Notes: generated from the letters alone by a model not told the origin. A stretch of DNA of 43,616 nucleotides from Prochlorococcus sp. AG-402-K14 (GCA_003216815.1 QCIG01000016.1:1-43616), one strand, 5' to 3'. Counted from the stretch's first letter, positions 7,949-16,885 are shown. Numbers and translations: made by a program.

Positions 7949-9076
7949 TTATCTGCCTTGAAGGGGTTTCCAATTTCTTACTTTTTCTCCCTCATAAATT
8001 TGTGATGGTCTGAAAATTCTATTTGCTCCCAGTTGTTCTCTCCAGTGAGCAAGCCAACCAGCAACTCTTGAGATAGCAAAAACTGGTGTAAAAAGATCTC
8101 GAGGGATACCTAGTTTTCGGTAAACAAGTCCAGAATAAAAGTCAACATTTGGGAATATACCTTTTGACCCAAGTTTGGTAATAGCTTCTTTTTCAAGTGC
8201 TTTGGCTACCTCATACATTTCATCTTTACCAAATTCTGAGAAAAGTTCTTCTGCAAATTCTTGCAATATTGTTGCTCTAGGGTCTTTCACGCGATATTCC
8301 CTATGTCCAAAACCCATTATCTTCCTTTTCTTTGCAATAGCCTCATCAAGGAATGAAGAGGCTTTATCAGGTGATCCAATTTCTTCCAACATTGCTATCA
8401 CATCTTCATTGGCTCCTCCATGAAGAGGCCCAGCTAATGTTCCTACGGCAGAAGCTACGACTGCATATGGATCAGTCAATGTGCTCGCCGTCACTCTTGC
8501 ACTGAAAGTACTTGCGTTAAGGCTATGTTCGGCATGAAGAATTAAGCATCTGTCAAAAACTCTTGCTGCAAGGGGATTTGGTTCTCGCTCCGTGAGCATA
8601 TAAAGGAAATTTGAGGAGTAAGGTAGATCATCTTGAGGTTGAATTGGATCATCTCCTTTTCTTATTTGCTCAAAAGCAGCAACCATAGTGGGGATTTTCG
8701 CGATCAACCTCACTACTGCGTCGTAAATATACTTAGGATCATCTATTGCTCTTCTAGAATAAAAAAGACCTAGCGATGCAGCACTTGCTTGCAAAGCATC
8801 CATAGGATGCCCCGATTCTGGAAAACACTTAAGCATATCTCTAATGCGAAAGCTTACCCGCCTATGCATTTGAACTTCTTCTTCAAATTTTTCTAGCTCA
8901 TTTGGAGTAGGAAGTTCTCCCCATATCAATAGAAAGGCAGTTTCTAGGAAACTACTTTTTTGAGCTAGCTCAGATATTCGATAGCCTCTGTAGTTAAGCT
9001 TGCCTTCCGTGCCATTTATTTCACATATCTTTGATTTAGTTACAGGAACGCCTTCTAAGCCTGGCTTAAGAACCAA
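7949..9076 (-). CDS. gltA: Citrate synthase
   Basis: This 375-residue enzyme condenses acetyl-CoA and oxaloacetate to citrate, the entry to the incomplete cyanobacterial TCA route and to 2-oxoglutarate for nitrogen assimilation. The active-site blocks are present: LHAEHSLNAST near residue 179, GPLHGGANEDV near 216, and GFGHREYRVKDPR near 255. The last block holds the catalytic histidine, with the essential aspartate further on at VDFYSG. TTG at 9076 is the first standard start. However, an AGGAG (complement of 9112-9116) lies 8 nt before an in-frame ATA at 9103, so translation may begin nine codons earlier at a non-standard AUA. It is followed by ndhA. Confidence 0.93.
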   Translation of the reverse strand: MVLKPGLEGVPVTKSKICEINGTEGKLNYRGYRISELAQKSSFLETAFLLIWGELPTPNELEKFEEEVQMHRRVSFRIRDMLKCFPESGHPMDALQASAASLGLFYSRRAIDDPKYIYDAVVRLIAKIPTMVAAFEQIRKGDDPIQPQDDLPYSSNFLYMLTEREPNPLAARVFDRCLILHAEHSLNASTFSARVTASTLTDPYAVVASAVGTLAGPLHGGANEDVIAMLEEIGSPDKASSFLDEAIAKKRKIMGFGHREYRVKDPRATILQEFAEELFSEFGKDEMYEVAKALEKEAITKLGSKGIFPNVDFYSGLVYRKLGIPRDLFTPVFAISRVAGWLAHWREQLGANRIFRPSQIYEGEKVRNWKPLQGR

Positions 9077-9189
9077 ACTAGTTGTTTTTGATTTGTTATC
9101 TATGGCTTTAGCTCCTGTAAAAATTTTCGATTTGAATATCTTTTTATAGAATTAAGCTAGCTGGTAAATATACTACTTTCAACTTTTTA

Positions 9190-10776
9190 TTAACTTGTTT
9201 TTAAGTTAATTTGAAATTTAACAAAGTCTGGATAATTAACTGTAGGGATTGCTACGGATATATCAATTTCATTTGGGAAACCTAATTTATTTCCGACTAT
9301 TGATTGAAGTAAGATATGCGGATAAAAATCATTTAAGAATAGTTCCGTTTCTTTCTCTCCTAAGTGAATTTTAATAACCTCTTCAAAATCATTATTTTCA
9401 GTTTCTGCATTCTCAGTGTCTATATTATTTAGTGAGTATTTGTTATTGTCAAAATTTGCAATAGATGGTAGATCTTGACCCCAAATATATATATCTTCAT
9501 TATCTTCAATAATTGCCTCAATTTTTTCTTTTATCTCATATCCTTCATTATTATTGGTAGTTATTTTTGACCAAATCTCTAGATTTTTATTGTTAAACTC
9601 TAGGGTAGAATTTAAAAAATTATCTCTTTTTAAAATATCACTTATCTCCTTTTTATATGTATCAGATTTTCTAGTTATGGCTAACCAATTTTTATCCTTT
9701 AGCCAAATCAGATTACCTTTAGTATTCTCAAGAATTATTCTGATAAGGTTAGAATAATCTTCTGATGTTGAGCCCTTCATTATTGATGCTATAAATTCTT
9801 CATATGGATGACTAGAATTCTCCCTAAAGTATTTCTTAGGGTTGTTAATTACTATGTAAGTATTAAATAAATCAAATTCTTTTTCCATATTACTTAAATC
9901 AGAAGTTAAATCATTAATTGGCCTTTTGTTTTTAATATCATAGGACATTGTACCTTCAAATAATATTTTTTTCTTATCTATATTTATTGATAAGATTAAT
10001 TCTTTTGATTTATTTATTGCTAACAGATCCTCCTCTTGACCTATGAGATTGAAAATTCTTTTTGGTGACATTTCTAATAATATAATTCCATCATTGATAG
10101 AATTTCTTAATTTGATATCCTTATACTTCTCTTTTGTATTTAATGTATTAGTTGATGATTGATTTATGGAAGACTTTATTAGTGCAGGGTTTGTTGATAT
10201 TAAAATATATTCTTTCTCATTCAAAAAATAAATTGATTGACTTGAATTGATGTTCTTGGTTATTAGTTTTGATTTTGAGATATTTAATTCATTGCTTGAG
10301 TTAGTATTTTCGTCAGTTATATTTGGTCTTGAAAATAATTCTAGTTTTTCATCAATATTCAAATCTTTGTTTATTTCTAAGACAATCAGCCAATCATTAA
10401 GGAGTTGATTATTAGTCTCAAATATTGCAAAGCTTCCATTCTCTCCAGACCAGTTAGCAATATCTTTTGTGAAATCAAGACTAATTAATTTAAAGAAAGC
10501 ATCTCTGATCAATTTTATTTTTTTATTTGTAATATTTTTATTTATTTTATCTTGATAATTTTCTATATAACTGGGAATTTTAGTTGGATTTATTTTCCAG
10601 TGAAGAACTAGATCAGCATGTTCCGGAATATATTTTGAAGTAATTGGAGCAGTAAAGGATTTCTCCGTGAACTTAGGGATTTCCTTCAGATCCTGATTGC
10701 GCCAGATGAATATTCCTATAATAACTGAAAAAATTATTATTCCGGATATTACAAATAATGATAGATGTGATTTCAT
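9190..10776 (-). CDS. DUF3352-type membrane-anchored hypothetical protein
   Basis: The 528-residue product starts with one hydrophobic helix (about residues 5-25), probably an uncleaved signal anchor. A large, polar, Asn/Lys/Ile-rich domain follows, which should lie outside the cytoplasmic membrane. HADLVLHWKINPTKIP and the later NWSGENGSFAIFE stretch fit the cyanobacterial DUF3352 family, whose function is unknown. The coding sequence is more AT-rich than its neighbours, seen as runs of Asn, Ile and Lys, consistent with weak selection on composition. It lies 113 bp upstream of gltA on the same strand and diverges from a rhodanese gene. No catalytic motif was recognised. Confidence 0.65.
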   Translation of the reverse strand: MKSHLSLFVISGIIIFSVIIGIFIWRNQDLKEIPKFTEKSFTAPITSKYIPEHADLVLHWKINPTKIPSYIENYQDKINKNITNKKIKLIRDAFFKLISLDFTKDIANWSGENGSFAIFETNNQLLNDWLIVLEINKDLNIDEKLELFSRPNITDENTNSSNELNISKSKLITKNINSSQSIYFLNEKEYILISTNPALIKSSINQSSTNTLNTKEKYKDIKLRNSINDGIILLEMSPKRIFNLIGQEEDLLAINKSKELILSINIDKKKILFEGTMSYDIKNKRPINDLTSDLSNMEKEFDLFNTYIVINNPKKYFRENSSHPYEEFIASIMKGSTSEDYSNLIRIILENTKGNLIWLKDKNWLAITRKSDTYKKEISDILKRDNFLNSTLEFNNKNLEIWSKITTNNNEGYEIKEKIEAIIEDNEDIYIWGQDLPSIANFDNNKYSLNNIDTENAETENNDFEEVIKIHLGEKETELFLNDFYPHILLQSIVGNKLGFPNEIDISVAIPTVNYPDFVKFQINLKTS

Positions 10777-10800
10777 GTTTTATTATTTAAGCATTTGTAT

Positions 10801-10827
10801 ACTTTCTGAGCTTTGATATGAGAAAGT
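10801..10827. repeat. Inverted repeat ACTTTCT...AGAAAGT between divergent genes
   Basis: Seven-base arms at 10801-10807 and 10821-10827, with a 13-base spacer, sit between the DUF3352 start (10776) and the rhodanese start (10843). On the plus strand the right arm is followed by TTAATTTTTAC. It may be a 5' leader hairpin or an operator for one of the divergent genes. A terminator is not needed here. Confidence 0.35.
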
Positions 10828-10842
10828 TTAATTTTTACTTAA

Positions 10843-11208
10843 ATGTCGAATATTAATGAGCATGTTCCTTTAAATATATCTCCAAAAGAGTTAAAAAAAA
10901 TATTAGAAGATGATTCTTCTGAAAAACCATTCATCGTAGATGTGAGGGAGGATAATGAAATTGCTATTGCTTCATTTTCTTTTTCAGTATTACATCTACC
11001 CTTAAGTAAGGCTGCAAACTGGTCAGGAAACATAGAAGAACTGTTACCGAGGGATAAGCCTATTGTCGTGCTATGCCATGCAGGAGTGAGAAGTCTGAAT
11101 TTTGGTACTTGGCTTTTGCAGCAAGGTATAACTAAAAGAGTTTGGAATCTAGTCGGGGGGATAGATGCTTGGAGTACAGATGTTGATCAATCTGTGCCAA
11201 GGTATTAA
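10843..11208 (+). CDS. Rhodanese-like domain protein
   Basis: A 121-residue single rhodanese domain, possibly moving sulfane sulfur. The conserved VDVRE (residues 32-36) opens the domain. The active-site loop is C78-HAGVRS, with the reactive cysteine followed by the usual tight anion-binding turn. WNLVGGIDAWS near the C-terminus is the family's closing motif. It starts with ATG and converges on trpB with 18 bp between. The domain is certain; the physiological substrate is not known. A role in sulfur transfer alongside the cysteine desulfurase at about 17 kb is possible but unproved. Confidence 0.88.
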   Translation: MSNINEHVPLNISPKELKKILEDDSSEKPFIVDVREDNEIAIASFSFSVLHLPLSKAANWSGNIEELLPRDKPIVVLCHAGVRSLNFGTWLLQQGITKRVWNLVGGIDAWSTDVDQSVPRY

Positions 11209-11226
11209 TAATAATAGCCTTTGTCT

Positions 11227-12480
11227 TTATATTTGTGATCCTAATTTTTCTGCAACTGTATTGACATCTTTATCTCCTCTGCCGGAGCAGTTAATAACTA
11301 TTTCTGAATTTTGACTGAGAGTAGGGCAAAGTTTTTCGAGATAGGCAAATGCATGAGCAGTCTCAAGCGCAGGGATAATACCTTCTAATTGACTTACCAA
11401 TTGCAGAGCTTTTAGTGCTTCATTATCAGTCACAGCAGCATATTCTGCGCGCCCAATTTCTTTTAAGTAACTGTGCTCCGGTCCAACACCTGGATAATCT
11501 AGACCTGCGCTAATAGAGTGTGCTTCTTCAACTTGTCCATCTTTATCTTGTAGCAGGAGACTCATGGCTCCATGTAGGACTCCTATCCTTCCTTGCGTAA
11601 TGGTGGCTGCATGTCTACCAGTCTCGACTCCATCTCCCGCAGCTTCAACGCCGATCATTCTCACACTTTTGTCTTCGACAAAAGGATGAAAAAGGCCCAT
11701 TGCATTTGATCCTCCTCCAACACAAGCTAAAAGTACATCTGGAGATCTCCCAAAAGCTTTATTACATTGTCGCTTTGTTTCTTCCCCAATCACAGCATGG
11801 AAATCTCTAACCAGCATTGGATATGGATGTGGACCAGCAACTGATCCAAGAATGTAGTGGGTTGTCTCAACATTAGTAACCCAATCACGAATGGCTTCGC
11901 TGGTCGCATCTTTAAGTGTCGCAGTTCCATTTGTGACGGGCTTCACTGTGGCTCCAAGTAATTGCATTCGGAACACATTTAAGGCTTGTCTTCGCATATC
12001 TTCTTTGCCCATATAGATAATGCATTCCAATCCAAAACGAGCGCAAACTGTTGCAGTTGCAACTCCATGCTGACCAGCTCCAGTTTCGGCAATAATTCTT
12101 TTTTTCCCCATCCGTATAGCAAGAAGAGCTTGCCCAAGTGCATTATTTATTTTGTGAGCACCTGTGTGATTTAAATCTTCTCTTTTAAGCCAAATCCGTG
12201 GCCCTTGTAATGCATTTTTTCTATAGTATTTAGTTAATCTTGTAGCTTCATATAGAGGAGTGGATCTCCCTACGTAAGTGTTTAGTAAATGATTTAGTTC
12301 TGCATTGAATGAAGAATCTTTCCATGCTTCTTTAGCAGCTTGCTCTAATTCAATAAGCGCAGGTATTAAAGTTTCAGGAACATATTGCCCCCCATACTGA
12401 CCAAATCGACCAAGAGCATTTGGCCTTGTTAATGGAGATAAATCCAAATCTGTAAATTGTGTTGGGAGTGTACCTGTCAC
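11227..12480 (-). CDS. trpB: Tryptophan synthase beta subunit
   Basis: This 417-residue PLP enzyme makes tryptophan from indole and serine. The PLP lysine lies in [16 protein letters not shown] (about residues 104-119), the phosphate-binding loop is [10 protein letters not shown] (about residues 233-242), and the serine-binding [10 protein letters not shown] is near residue 132. The N-terminal [15 protein letters not shown] matches the family start. GTG at 12480 is the likely start. It diverges from the SUI1 gene with 41 bp between starts. trpA is not adjacent, which is usual for cyanobacteria with scattered trp genes; trpG lies about 16 kb away. Confidence 0.97.
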   Translation of the reverse strand: MTGTLPTQFTDLDLSPLTRPNALGRFGQYGGQYVPETLIPALIELEQAAKEAWKDSSFNAELNHLLNTYVGRSTPLYEATRLTKYYRKNALQGPRIWLKREDLNHTGAHKINNALGQALLAIRMGKKRIIAETGAGQHGVATATVCARFGLECIIYMGKEDMRRQALNVFRMQLLGATVKPVTNGTATLKDATSEAIRDWVTNVETTHYILGSVAGPHPYPMLVRDFHAVIGEETKRQCNKAFGRSPDVLLACVGGGSNAMGLFHPFVEDKSVRMIGVEAAGDGVETGRHAATITQGRIGVLHGAMSLLLQDKDGQVEEAHSISAGLDYPGVGPEHSYLKEIGRAEYAAVTDNEALKALQLVSQLEGIIPALETAHAFAYLEKLCPTLSQNSEIVINCSGRGDKDVNTVAEKLGSQI

Positions 12481-12521
12481 CTTAGATTAAGAAAATAATT
12501 ACCAGCCAAAAAGCAAAAAAA

Positions 12522-12845
12522 ATGTCCAAAGGTGGCTGGAGTGAATTTAATGACCCTCTTCAGACAATAGGGAATGACATTCAAAATAGTGTTACTCCTA
12601 AAGGAAAGCGACAAGTTCGTCTAGAAAGAACTAGATCTGGCAAGAAAGGAAAACTTGTTACTGTTATTAAAGGGCTGGAATTAAAGCAAGTAGAGGCAAA
12701 AAAAATTCTTAAGAATTTAAAAATAGCTTGCGGAACAGGAGGAGCTTTGAAAGGTGATTTTTTAGAGTTACAAGGAGATCAAATATCAAAAGCTCAAGAT
12801 TTTCTTTTTAAGGAGGGTTTTAGGCCAAAACAGAGTGGAGGTTAA
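12522..12845 (+). CDS. SUI1/YciH-family translation factor
   Basis: This 107-residue protein is a bacterial eIF1-like (SUI1/YciH) factor. The SUI1 core runs from about residue 35 to the end, with RSGKKGKLVTVIKGLE, then KILKNLKIACGTGGALKGD, then the closing ELQGDQ and helical segment. Members influence start-codon choice in other organisms; the bacterial role is poorly settled. The N-terminal 30 residues are polar and probably disordered. It starts with ATG and is followed after 52 bp by cysC on the same strand. Confidence 0.87.
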   Translation: MSKGGWSEFNDPLQTIGNDIQNSVTPKGKRQVRLERTRSGKKGKLVTVIKGLELKQVEAKKILKNLKIACGTGGALKGDFLELQGDQISKAQDFLFKEGFRPKQSGG

Positions 12846-12897
12846 CAATAAACTGTGTCGATCAACATGGAGAATAGTAAACAATTAGTCTGAATTC

Positions 12898-13533
12898 ATG
12901 GAACAAAACTCTCAAAGTCCTATCTCAAAAGCCACCAATATAGCTTGGCATCAATCTTCAGTTGATAGAGAAGCTCGATCTCAGCAAAGAGGACATCGCA
13001 GTGCAATACTTTGGTTTACAGGTCTATCTGGTTCTGGGAAAAGCACATTAGCCAATGCAGTAAATGTAGCTCTACATGAAAATGGTTATTCAACTTATGT
13101 GTTAGATGGTGACAACATCAGACATGGTTTATGCAAAGATTTAGGATTTTCTGATGTTGATAGAGAAGAAAATATTAGAAGAATAGGCGAAGTCTCTAAA
13201 CTCTTTCTTGACGCTGGAATAATTGTTTTAACTGCATTTGTATCACCATTTAGAGTCGATCGCAATAATGCTAGATCCTTAGTTGGAGACAATGATTTTA
13301 TAGAAATATATTGTTCAGCTGATTTAGGGGTTTGTGAAACAAGAGATACAAAAGGACTTTATGCAAAGGCAAGAAATGGAGAAATCAAGGATTTTACTGG
13401 AATCTCAAGTCCTTATGAAGATCCTCAGTCTCCTGAATTAAAAATTGATACTGGAAATCTAGAGATTGATGAATGTGTAGATATGGTTACAAATTTGCTT
13501 CTTGATAAAAAGATTATTTCAAAGATTTCTTAG
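12898..13533 (+). CDS. cysC: Adenylylsulfate (APS) kinase
   Basis: This 211-residue enzyme phosphorylates APS to PAPS in sulfate assimilation. The Walker A loop is G42-LSGSGKST50. Further family landmarks are [10 protein letters not shown] (about residues 69-78), which binds [15 protein letters not shown] (about residues 88-99), and [13 protein letters not shown] (about 114-126). The later [18 protein letters not shown] segment forms the lid. The length is typical for a stand-alone kinase with no fused ATP sulfurylase. It starts with ATG and converges on purE with a 26-bp gap. Confidence 0.95.
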   Translation: MEQNSQSPISKATNIAWHQSSVDREARSQQRGHRSAILWFTGLSGSGKSTLANAVNVALHENGYSTYVLDGDNIRHGLCKDLGFSDVDREENIRRIGEVSKLFLDAGIIVLTAFVSPFRVDRNNARSLVGDNDFIEIYCSADLGVCETRDTKGLYAKARNGEIKDFTGISSPYEDPQSPELKIDTGNLEIDECVDMVTNLLLDKKIISKIS

Positions 13534-13559
13534 TGAATTAGTAATTAATTTCACGTTCA

Positions 13560-14096
13560 TTACATTTTTTCTAGATATGTTTTAGCTCCAATCTCTTTAA
13601 GTCTTTGATCTTTTTTAACGACAAGGTCGTGAAGCTCAGATCTGTAGGTTTTTAATTTATTTGTCAATTCAGTATTGTTAATTGCCAAAATTTGAGTAGC
13701 TAAAAGGCCAGCATTTAGACCTCCTTCAATGGCAACCGTTGCTACTGGGATGCCTGAGGGCATTTGCAAGATTGAATACATAGAATCTATTCCTGAAAGT
13801 GCCTTGCTTTTGACTGGAACGCCTATTACGGGAATGGTAGTCAGCGATGCGATCATTCCAGGTAGATGAGCAGCCCCTCCAGCCCCCGCAATTATGACTC
13901 CAAAACCATTTGATTCTGCCATTTGAGCAAAATCCATCATTTCTTTTGGAGTTCTATGAGCAGATAAGATCCTTACTTCATTAGATATGCCAAATTGATC
14001 TAGAATTGCAACCGCAGGCTGAAGAGTTTTAAGATCTGAATCACTACCCATTACTACTGCTACTTCTTTAAATGTATTAGCTTCAGTTAAAGACAA
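13560..14096 (-). CDS. purE: N5-carboxyaminoimidazole ribonucleotide mutase
   Basis: The 178-residue protein is class I PurE, which moves the carboxyl group of N5-CAIR to give CAIR in purine synthesis. The motif VVMGSDSDL (about residues 14-22) and SAHRTPKEM (about residues 45-53) hold the conserved serine and histidine of the active site. IIAGAGGAAHLPGM (about 69-82) is the glycine-rich substrate loop. TTG at 14096 is the probable start, because a TAA occurs two codons upstream. It diverges from nagA with 78 bp between. purK is not nearby. Confidence 0.95.
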   Translation of the reverse strand: MSLTEANTFKEVAVVMGSDSDLKTLQPAVAILDQFGISNEVRILSAHRTPKEMMDFAQMAESNGFGVIIAGAGGAAHLPGMIASLTTIPVIGVPVKSKALSGIDSMYSILQMPSGIPVATVAIEGGLNAGLLATQILAINNTELTNKLKTYRSELHDLVVKKDQRLKEIGAKTYLEKM

Positions 14097-14174
14097 TTGT
14101 TAATTTTATAAATCTCATTCTTAATAATGCCAATTATTTATGAATCCTGCATTAATTATTTCAGTTTTTAAGAA

Positions 14175-15335
14175 ATGAGAAAACTCACAAATATAAAAGT
14201 ACCTCAACCAGATAAAAGTGAAGATGAAAATAATTTATTTTCACTGGTTTTAGATGAACATGGAATTATTCTTTCTATTGATAAAAGTTCCAAGATGGAA
14301 TCAAGTTATGACGAAGATTGGTGTGGTGATTGGCTAAGCCCAAGAGCGATTGATCTTCAAATAAATGGAGGTTTAGGGATCTCATTTACAGACTTAACTT
14401 TTAATAAAATACCTAAATTATTAACATTACTTGATCGACTTTGGCTTGATGGAGTTGAAGCGATCTGTCCAACTTTTGTTAGTTGTTCTCTAGATCAATT
14501 CCAATTAGGAATGAAGGTCTTAAAGGAAACTAAAAAACATTCTTCGATAAATAGATGTCGACTCCTTGGTGCTCATATGGAAGGACCTTTTTTATGTGAA
14601 TCATTTTCTGGAGCACATGACAAAGAAAGTATTTGTAGGCCAAGTATTTCTGCTTTAAATGAATTAATAAAGGGATTTGAAGACGACATAGCATTAATGA
14701 CATTGGCTCCTGAATTAAAAGGTTCTTTTGATGTCATTTCTCGTCTAAGAGAATTAAATATCGTGGTTTCACTGGGACATTCTTCAGCTGATTTTGATTC
14801 GGCGATGAAAGCTTTTAAAAATGGAATCACGATGGTTACGCATACTTTTAATGCAATGAAAGGTTTGCATCATCGAGCTATTGGACCTATCGGAGCGGCT
14901 ATAAACAGAGACGATGTCTTTCTAGGACTGATTGCTGATGGTGTTCATGTTCATTCAGATATGATTCGGCTTTTAAAAATACTGGCACCAAAGCAAATTG
15001 TCTTAGTTAGCGATGCAATATCAGCATATGGTTTAGGAGATGGATCGTTTAATTGGGACCAACGCTTGATAACAGTAGAAAATGGTTTATGCAGACTTCC
15101 AAATTCAACCATTGCAGGATCAACTTTACCTTTACTAGATGCATGTAAAAAAATAGCTAATTGGATTAATGATCCTTCTGCTGCTATTTGGATGGCAACA
15201 CTGGCTCCACGTATGGTATTAAGTCAGAATAAAATGACTGCAAAATCTTTTTTGATTGGAAAAAATATTAAGTCTTTACTTCGATGGAAAATGAATTCTT
15301 GTAATCATCAGTTGTCTTGGCAATTGGCTGCGTAA
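14175..15335 (+). CDS. nagA: N-acetylglucosamine-6-phosphate deacetylase
   Basis: This 386-residue amidohydrolase removes acetate from GlcNAc-6-phosphate in amino-sugar recycling. The metal and active-site features are visible: GAHMEGPFL (about residues 134-142) with the metal-binding glutamate, SLGHSSAD (about residues 199-206), THTFNAMKGLHHR (about residues 222-234), and LVSDAISAYGL (about residues 278-288) with the catalytic aspartate. The N-terminal 45 residues are looser than in enteric NagA. It starts with ATG and is followed after 28 bp by chlM. No nagB, nagE or nagK is present in the window, so peptidoglycan recycling is only inferred. Confidence 0.87.
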   Translation: MRKLTNIKVPQPDKSEDENNLFSLVLDEHGIILSIDKSSKMESSYDEDWCGDWLSPRAIDLQINGGLGISFTDLTFNKIPKLLTLLDRLWLDGVEAICPTFVSCSLDQFQLGMKVLKETKKHSSINRCRLLGAHMEGPFLCESFSGAHDKESICRPSISALNELIKGFEDDIALMTLAPELKGSFDVISRLRELNIVVSLGHSSADFDSAMKAFKNGITMVTHTFNAMKGLHHRAIGPIGAAINRDDVFLGLIADGVHVHSDMIRLLKILAPKQIVLVSDAISAYGLGDGSFNWDQRLITVENGLCRLPNSTIAGSTLPLLDACKKIANWINDPSAAIWMATLAPRMVLSQNKMTAKSFLIGKNIKSLLRWKMNSCNHQLSWQLAA

Positions 15336-15363
15336 GATTGGTAAGAGGTAATTATCTGATTAA

Positions 15364-16065
15364 ATGACAACGCAAATTGAGAACAATGAAAAAGCGGAAG
15401 TCACTGAATATTTTAATGGGACTGGGTTTGATAGATGGAATCGAATATATAGCGAAAGTGATGATGTAAATAAAGTTCAAAAAAATATAAGGATAGGTCA
15501 CCAAAAGACAGTTGATGATGTCATTAGTTGGTTGAAAGCATATGACAATATTAAGGATAAAAGTTTCTGTGATGCTGGATGCGGTGTTGGTAGTTTAAGT
15601 ATTCCATTGGCAAAACTGGGTGCTAAATCAATTCATTTAAGTGATATTTCTGAAGCCATGATAAATGAGACAAAAAACAGGGCAAAGGAAGCAGGATTGG
15701 ACTTAAATAAGCTGAATTTTCGAACATCTGATTTGGAGAATTTAAAAGGTTCATATAATACAGTTATTTGCTTAGATGTTTTCATTCACTACCCTCAGGA
15801 GGAGGCTGAAGCAATGGTAAAACATCTTTGCCAATTATCTGATGAGAGATTAATTGTTAGCTTTGCTCCCTATACTCCTTTATTAGCCCTTTTGAAAGGT
15901 ATTGGTCAATTATTTCCTGGACCAAGTAAGACTACTCGGGCCTATACATTAAGGGAGACCGGAATTATCAAAGCTGCAAAGCAATCTGGTTTTAAAGTGG
16001 TTAAAAGCAAGTTGAATCAAGCCCCTTTCTATTTTTCGAAATTGATAGAATTTGTCAAATCCTAG
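15364..16065 (+). CDS. chlM: Mg-protoporphyrin IX O-methyltransferase
   Basis: This 233-residue SAM-dependent enzyme methylates Mg-protoporphyrin IX on the way to chlorophyll. The N-terminal YFNGTGFDRWNRIYSESDDV stretch is characteristic of ChlM/BchM. Motif I for SAM binding is DAGCGVGSLSIPLA (about residues 75-88), followed by the acidic LSDISEAM. The region TYNTVICLDVFIHYP-like near residue 130 is motif II. It starts with ATG, 28 bp downstream of nagA, and converges on the Ycf29-like regulator. Confidence 0.94.
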   Translation: MTTQIENNEKAEVTEYFNGTGFDRWNRIYSESDDVNKVQKNIRIGHQKTVDDVISWLKAYDNIKDKSFCDAGCGVGSLSIPLAKLGAKSIHLSDISEAMINETKNRAKEAGLDLNKLNFRTSDLENLKGSYNTVICLDVFIHYPQEEAEAMVKHLCQLSDERLIVSFAPYTPLLALLKGIGQLFPGPSKTTRAYTLRETGIIKAAKQSGFKVVKSKLNQAPFYFSKLIEFVKS

Positions 16066-16096
16066 AATATTAAAATTTTTATTTTTCAAAACACAT

Positions 16097-16825
16097 TTAA
16101 GTAACTAAATTATTTTCAAGTGCATATCTAACCAGTTCTGTTCTACTAGAAGTTCCGGTTTTTATAAATAATCGACTCACATATTTCTCTACATTCCGGA
16201 TAGAAGTCTCAAGTTGTCTTGCAATTTCTTTGTTCATTAAACCTTCCGCTACAAGTTGCAAAACGCTGGCCTCTCTTGGGGTGAAATTAGGAATTGAATC
16301 ATCTTTTCGTGAGTTGTTTTTATCCCCATGGCTAAGCATAGATTTGATTTCTGTAATCTGTTTTGCCATTTGACCAACATCAGCATTTGCGAATCTGGCT
16401 GCTTCAGTTAATAATCGCTCTTGCCGCTGAACTACATTCCTAACTCTTGCAACTAGCTCATCGGGATCAAATGGTTTTGGCATGTAGTCGTCTACACCTG
16501 CTTGATAACCTTGAGTCCTATCAGCAGTCATACCCTTAGCAGTTAGAAAAATTACAGGTGTACCTCCAAGTCTTTCATCTTCTCTAATTTTTCTTAAAAG
16601 CCCATAACCATCACATCTAGGCATCATAACGTCACTGATAATTACATCAGGGATCATTTTTTGAGCTTTTTCCCACCCTTCTTCTCCATCTACAGCAGTT
16701 GTAACTTGAAATCCTTCATCTTCAAGATAAGCCTGAACAGCGGTTCTTAAACCAGGCTCGTCATCGACAAGTAATATCCTGGGAGTCTGAGAAACTTCTT
16801 GTGTTGATGGATTTGAGTCACTCAT
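16097..16825 (-). CDS. NarL/LuxR-type response regulator, Ycf29-like
   Basis: This 242-residue two-domain regulator has an N-terminal receiver with acidic D21-D22, phosphoacceptor D65 in IISDVMMP, the threonine in FLTAKG and the lysine in PKPFDP. A coiled linker (about residues 135-170) leads to a LuxR helix-turn-helix (TPREASVLQLVAEGLMN, then RNVEKYVSRLF with the recognition helix). The domain order and the TPREASVLQL start of the HTH fit Ycf29-type regulators of cyanobacteria and red-algal plastids. No kinase is adjacent. It starts with ATG and diverges from the cysteine desulfurase with 86 bp between. Confidence 0.87.
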   Translation of the reverse strand: MSDSNPSTQEVSQTPRILLVDDEPGLRTAVQAYLEDEGFQVTTAVDGEEGWEKAQKMIPDVIISDVMMPRCDGYGLLRKIREDERLGGTPVIFLTAKGMTADRTQGYQAGVDDYMPKPFDPDELVARVRNVVQRQERLLTEAARFANADVGQMAKQITEIKSMLSHGDKNNSRKDDSIPNFTPREASVLQLVAEGLMNKEIARQLETSIRNVEKYVSRLFIKTGTSSRTELVRYALENNLVT

Positions 16826-16841
16826 AAATAAATAAATAAAT
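16826..16841. repeat. Four-unit AAAT tandem repeat in the Ycf29-like leader
   Basis: Four copies of AAAT lie directly upstream of the ATG of the response regulator. The stretch would be the ribosome-binding region of its mRNA. It could simply reflect AT-rich composition, or it could vary by slippage. Confidence 0.4.
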
Positions 16842-16860
16842 TGGGCTTCTAAAGTTTTAA

Positions 16861-16885
16861 AGAGGATATTAACCTTTATTCCTCT
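16861..16885. repeat. Short inverted repeat AGAGGA...TCCTCT between divergent genes
   Basis: Six-base arms at 16861-16866 and 16880-16885, with a 13-base spacer, lie between the Ycf29-like gene and the cysteine desulfurase. It is a possible operator but short enough to arise by chance. Confidence 0.22.

Noticed and set aside
13533-13554. GTGAA...TTCAC dyad between cysC and purE stops as a terminator
   Set aside because: Five-base stem with a 12-base loop and no T-run; too weak.
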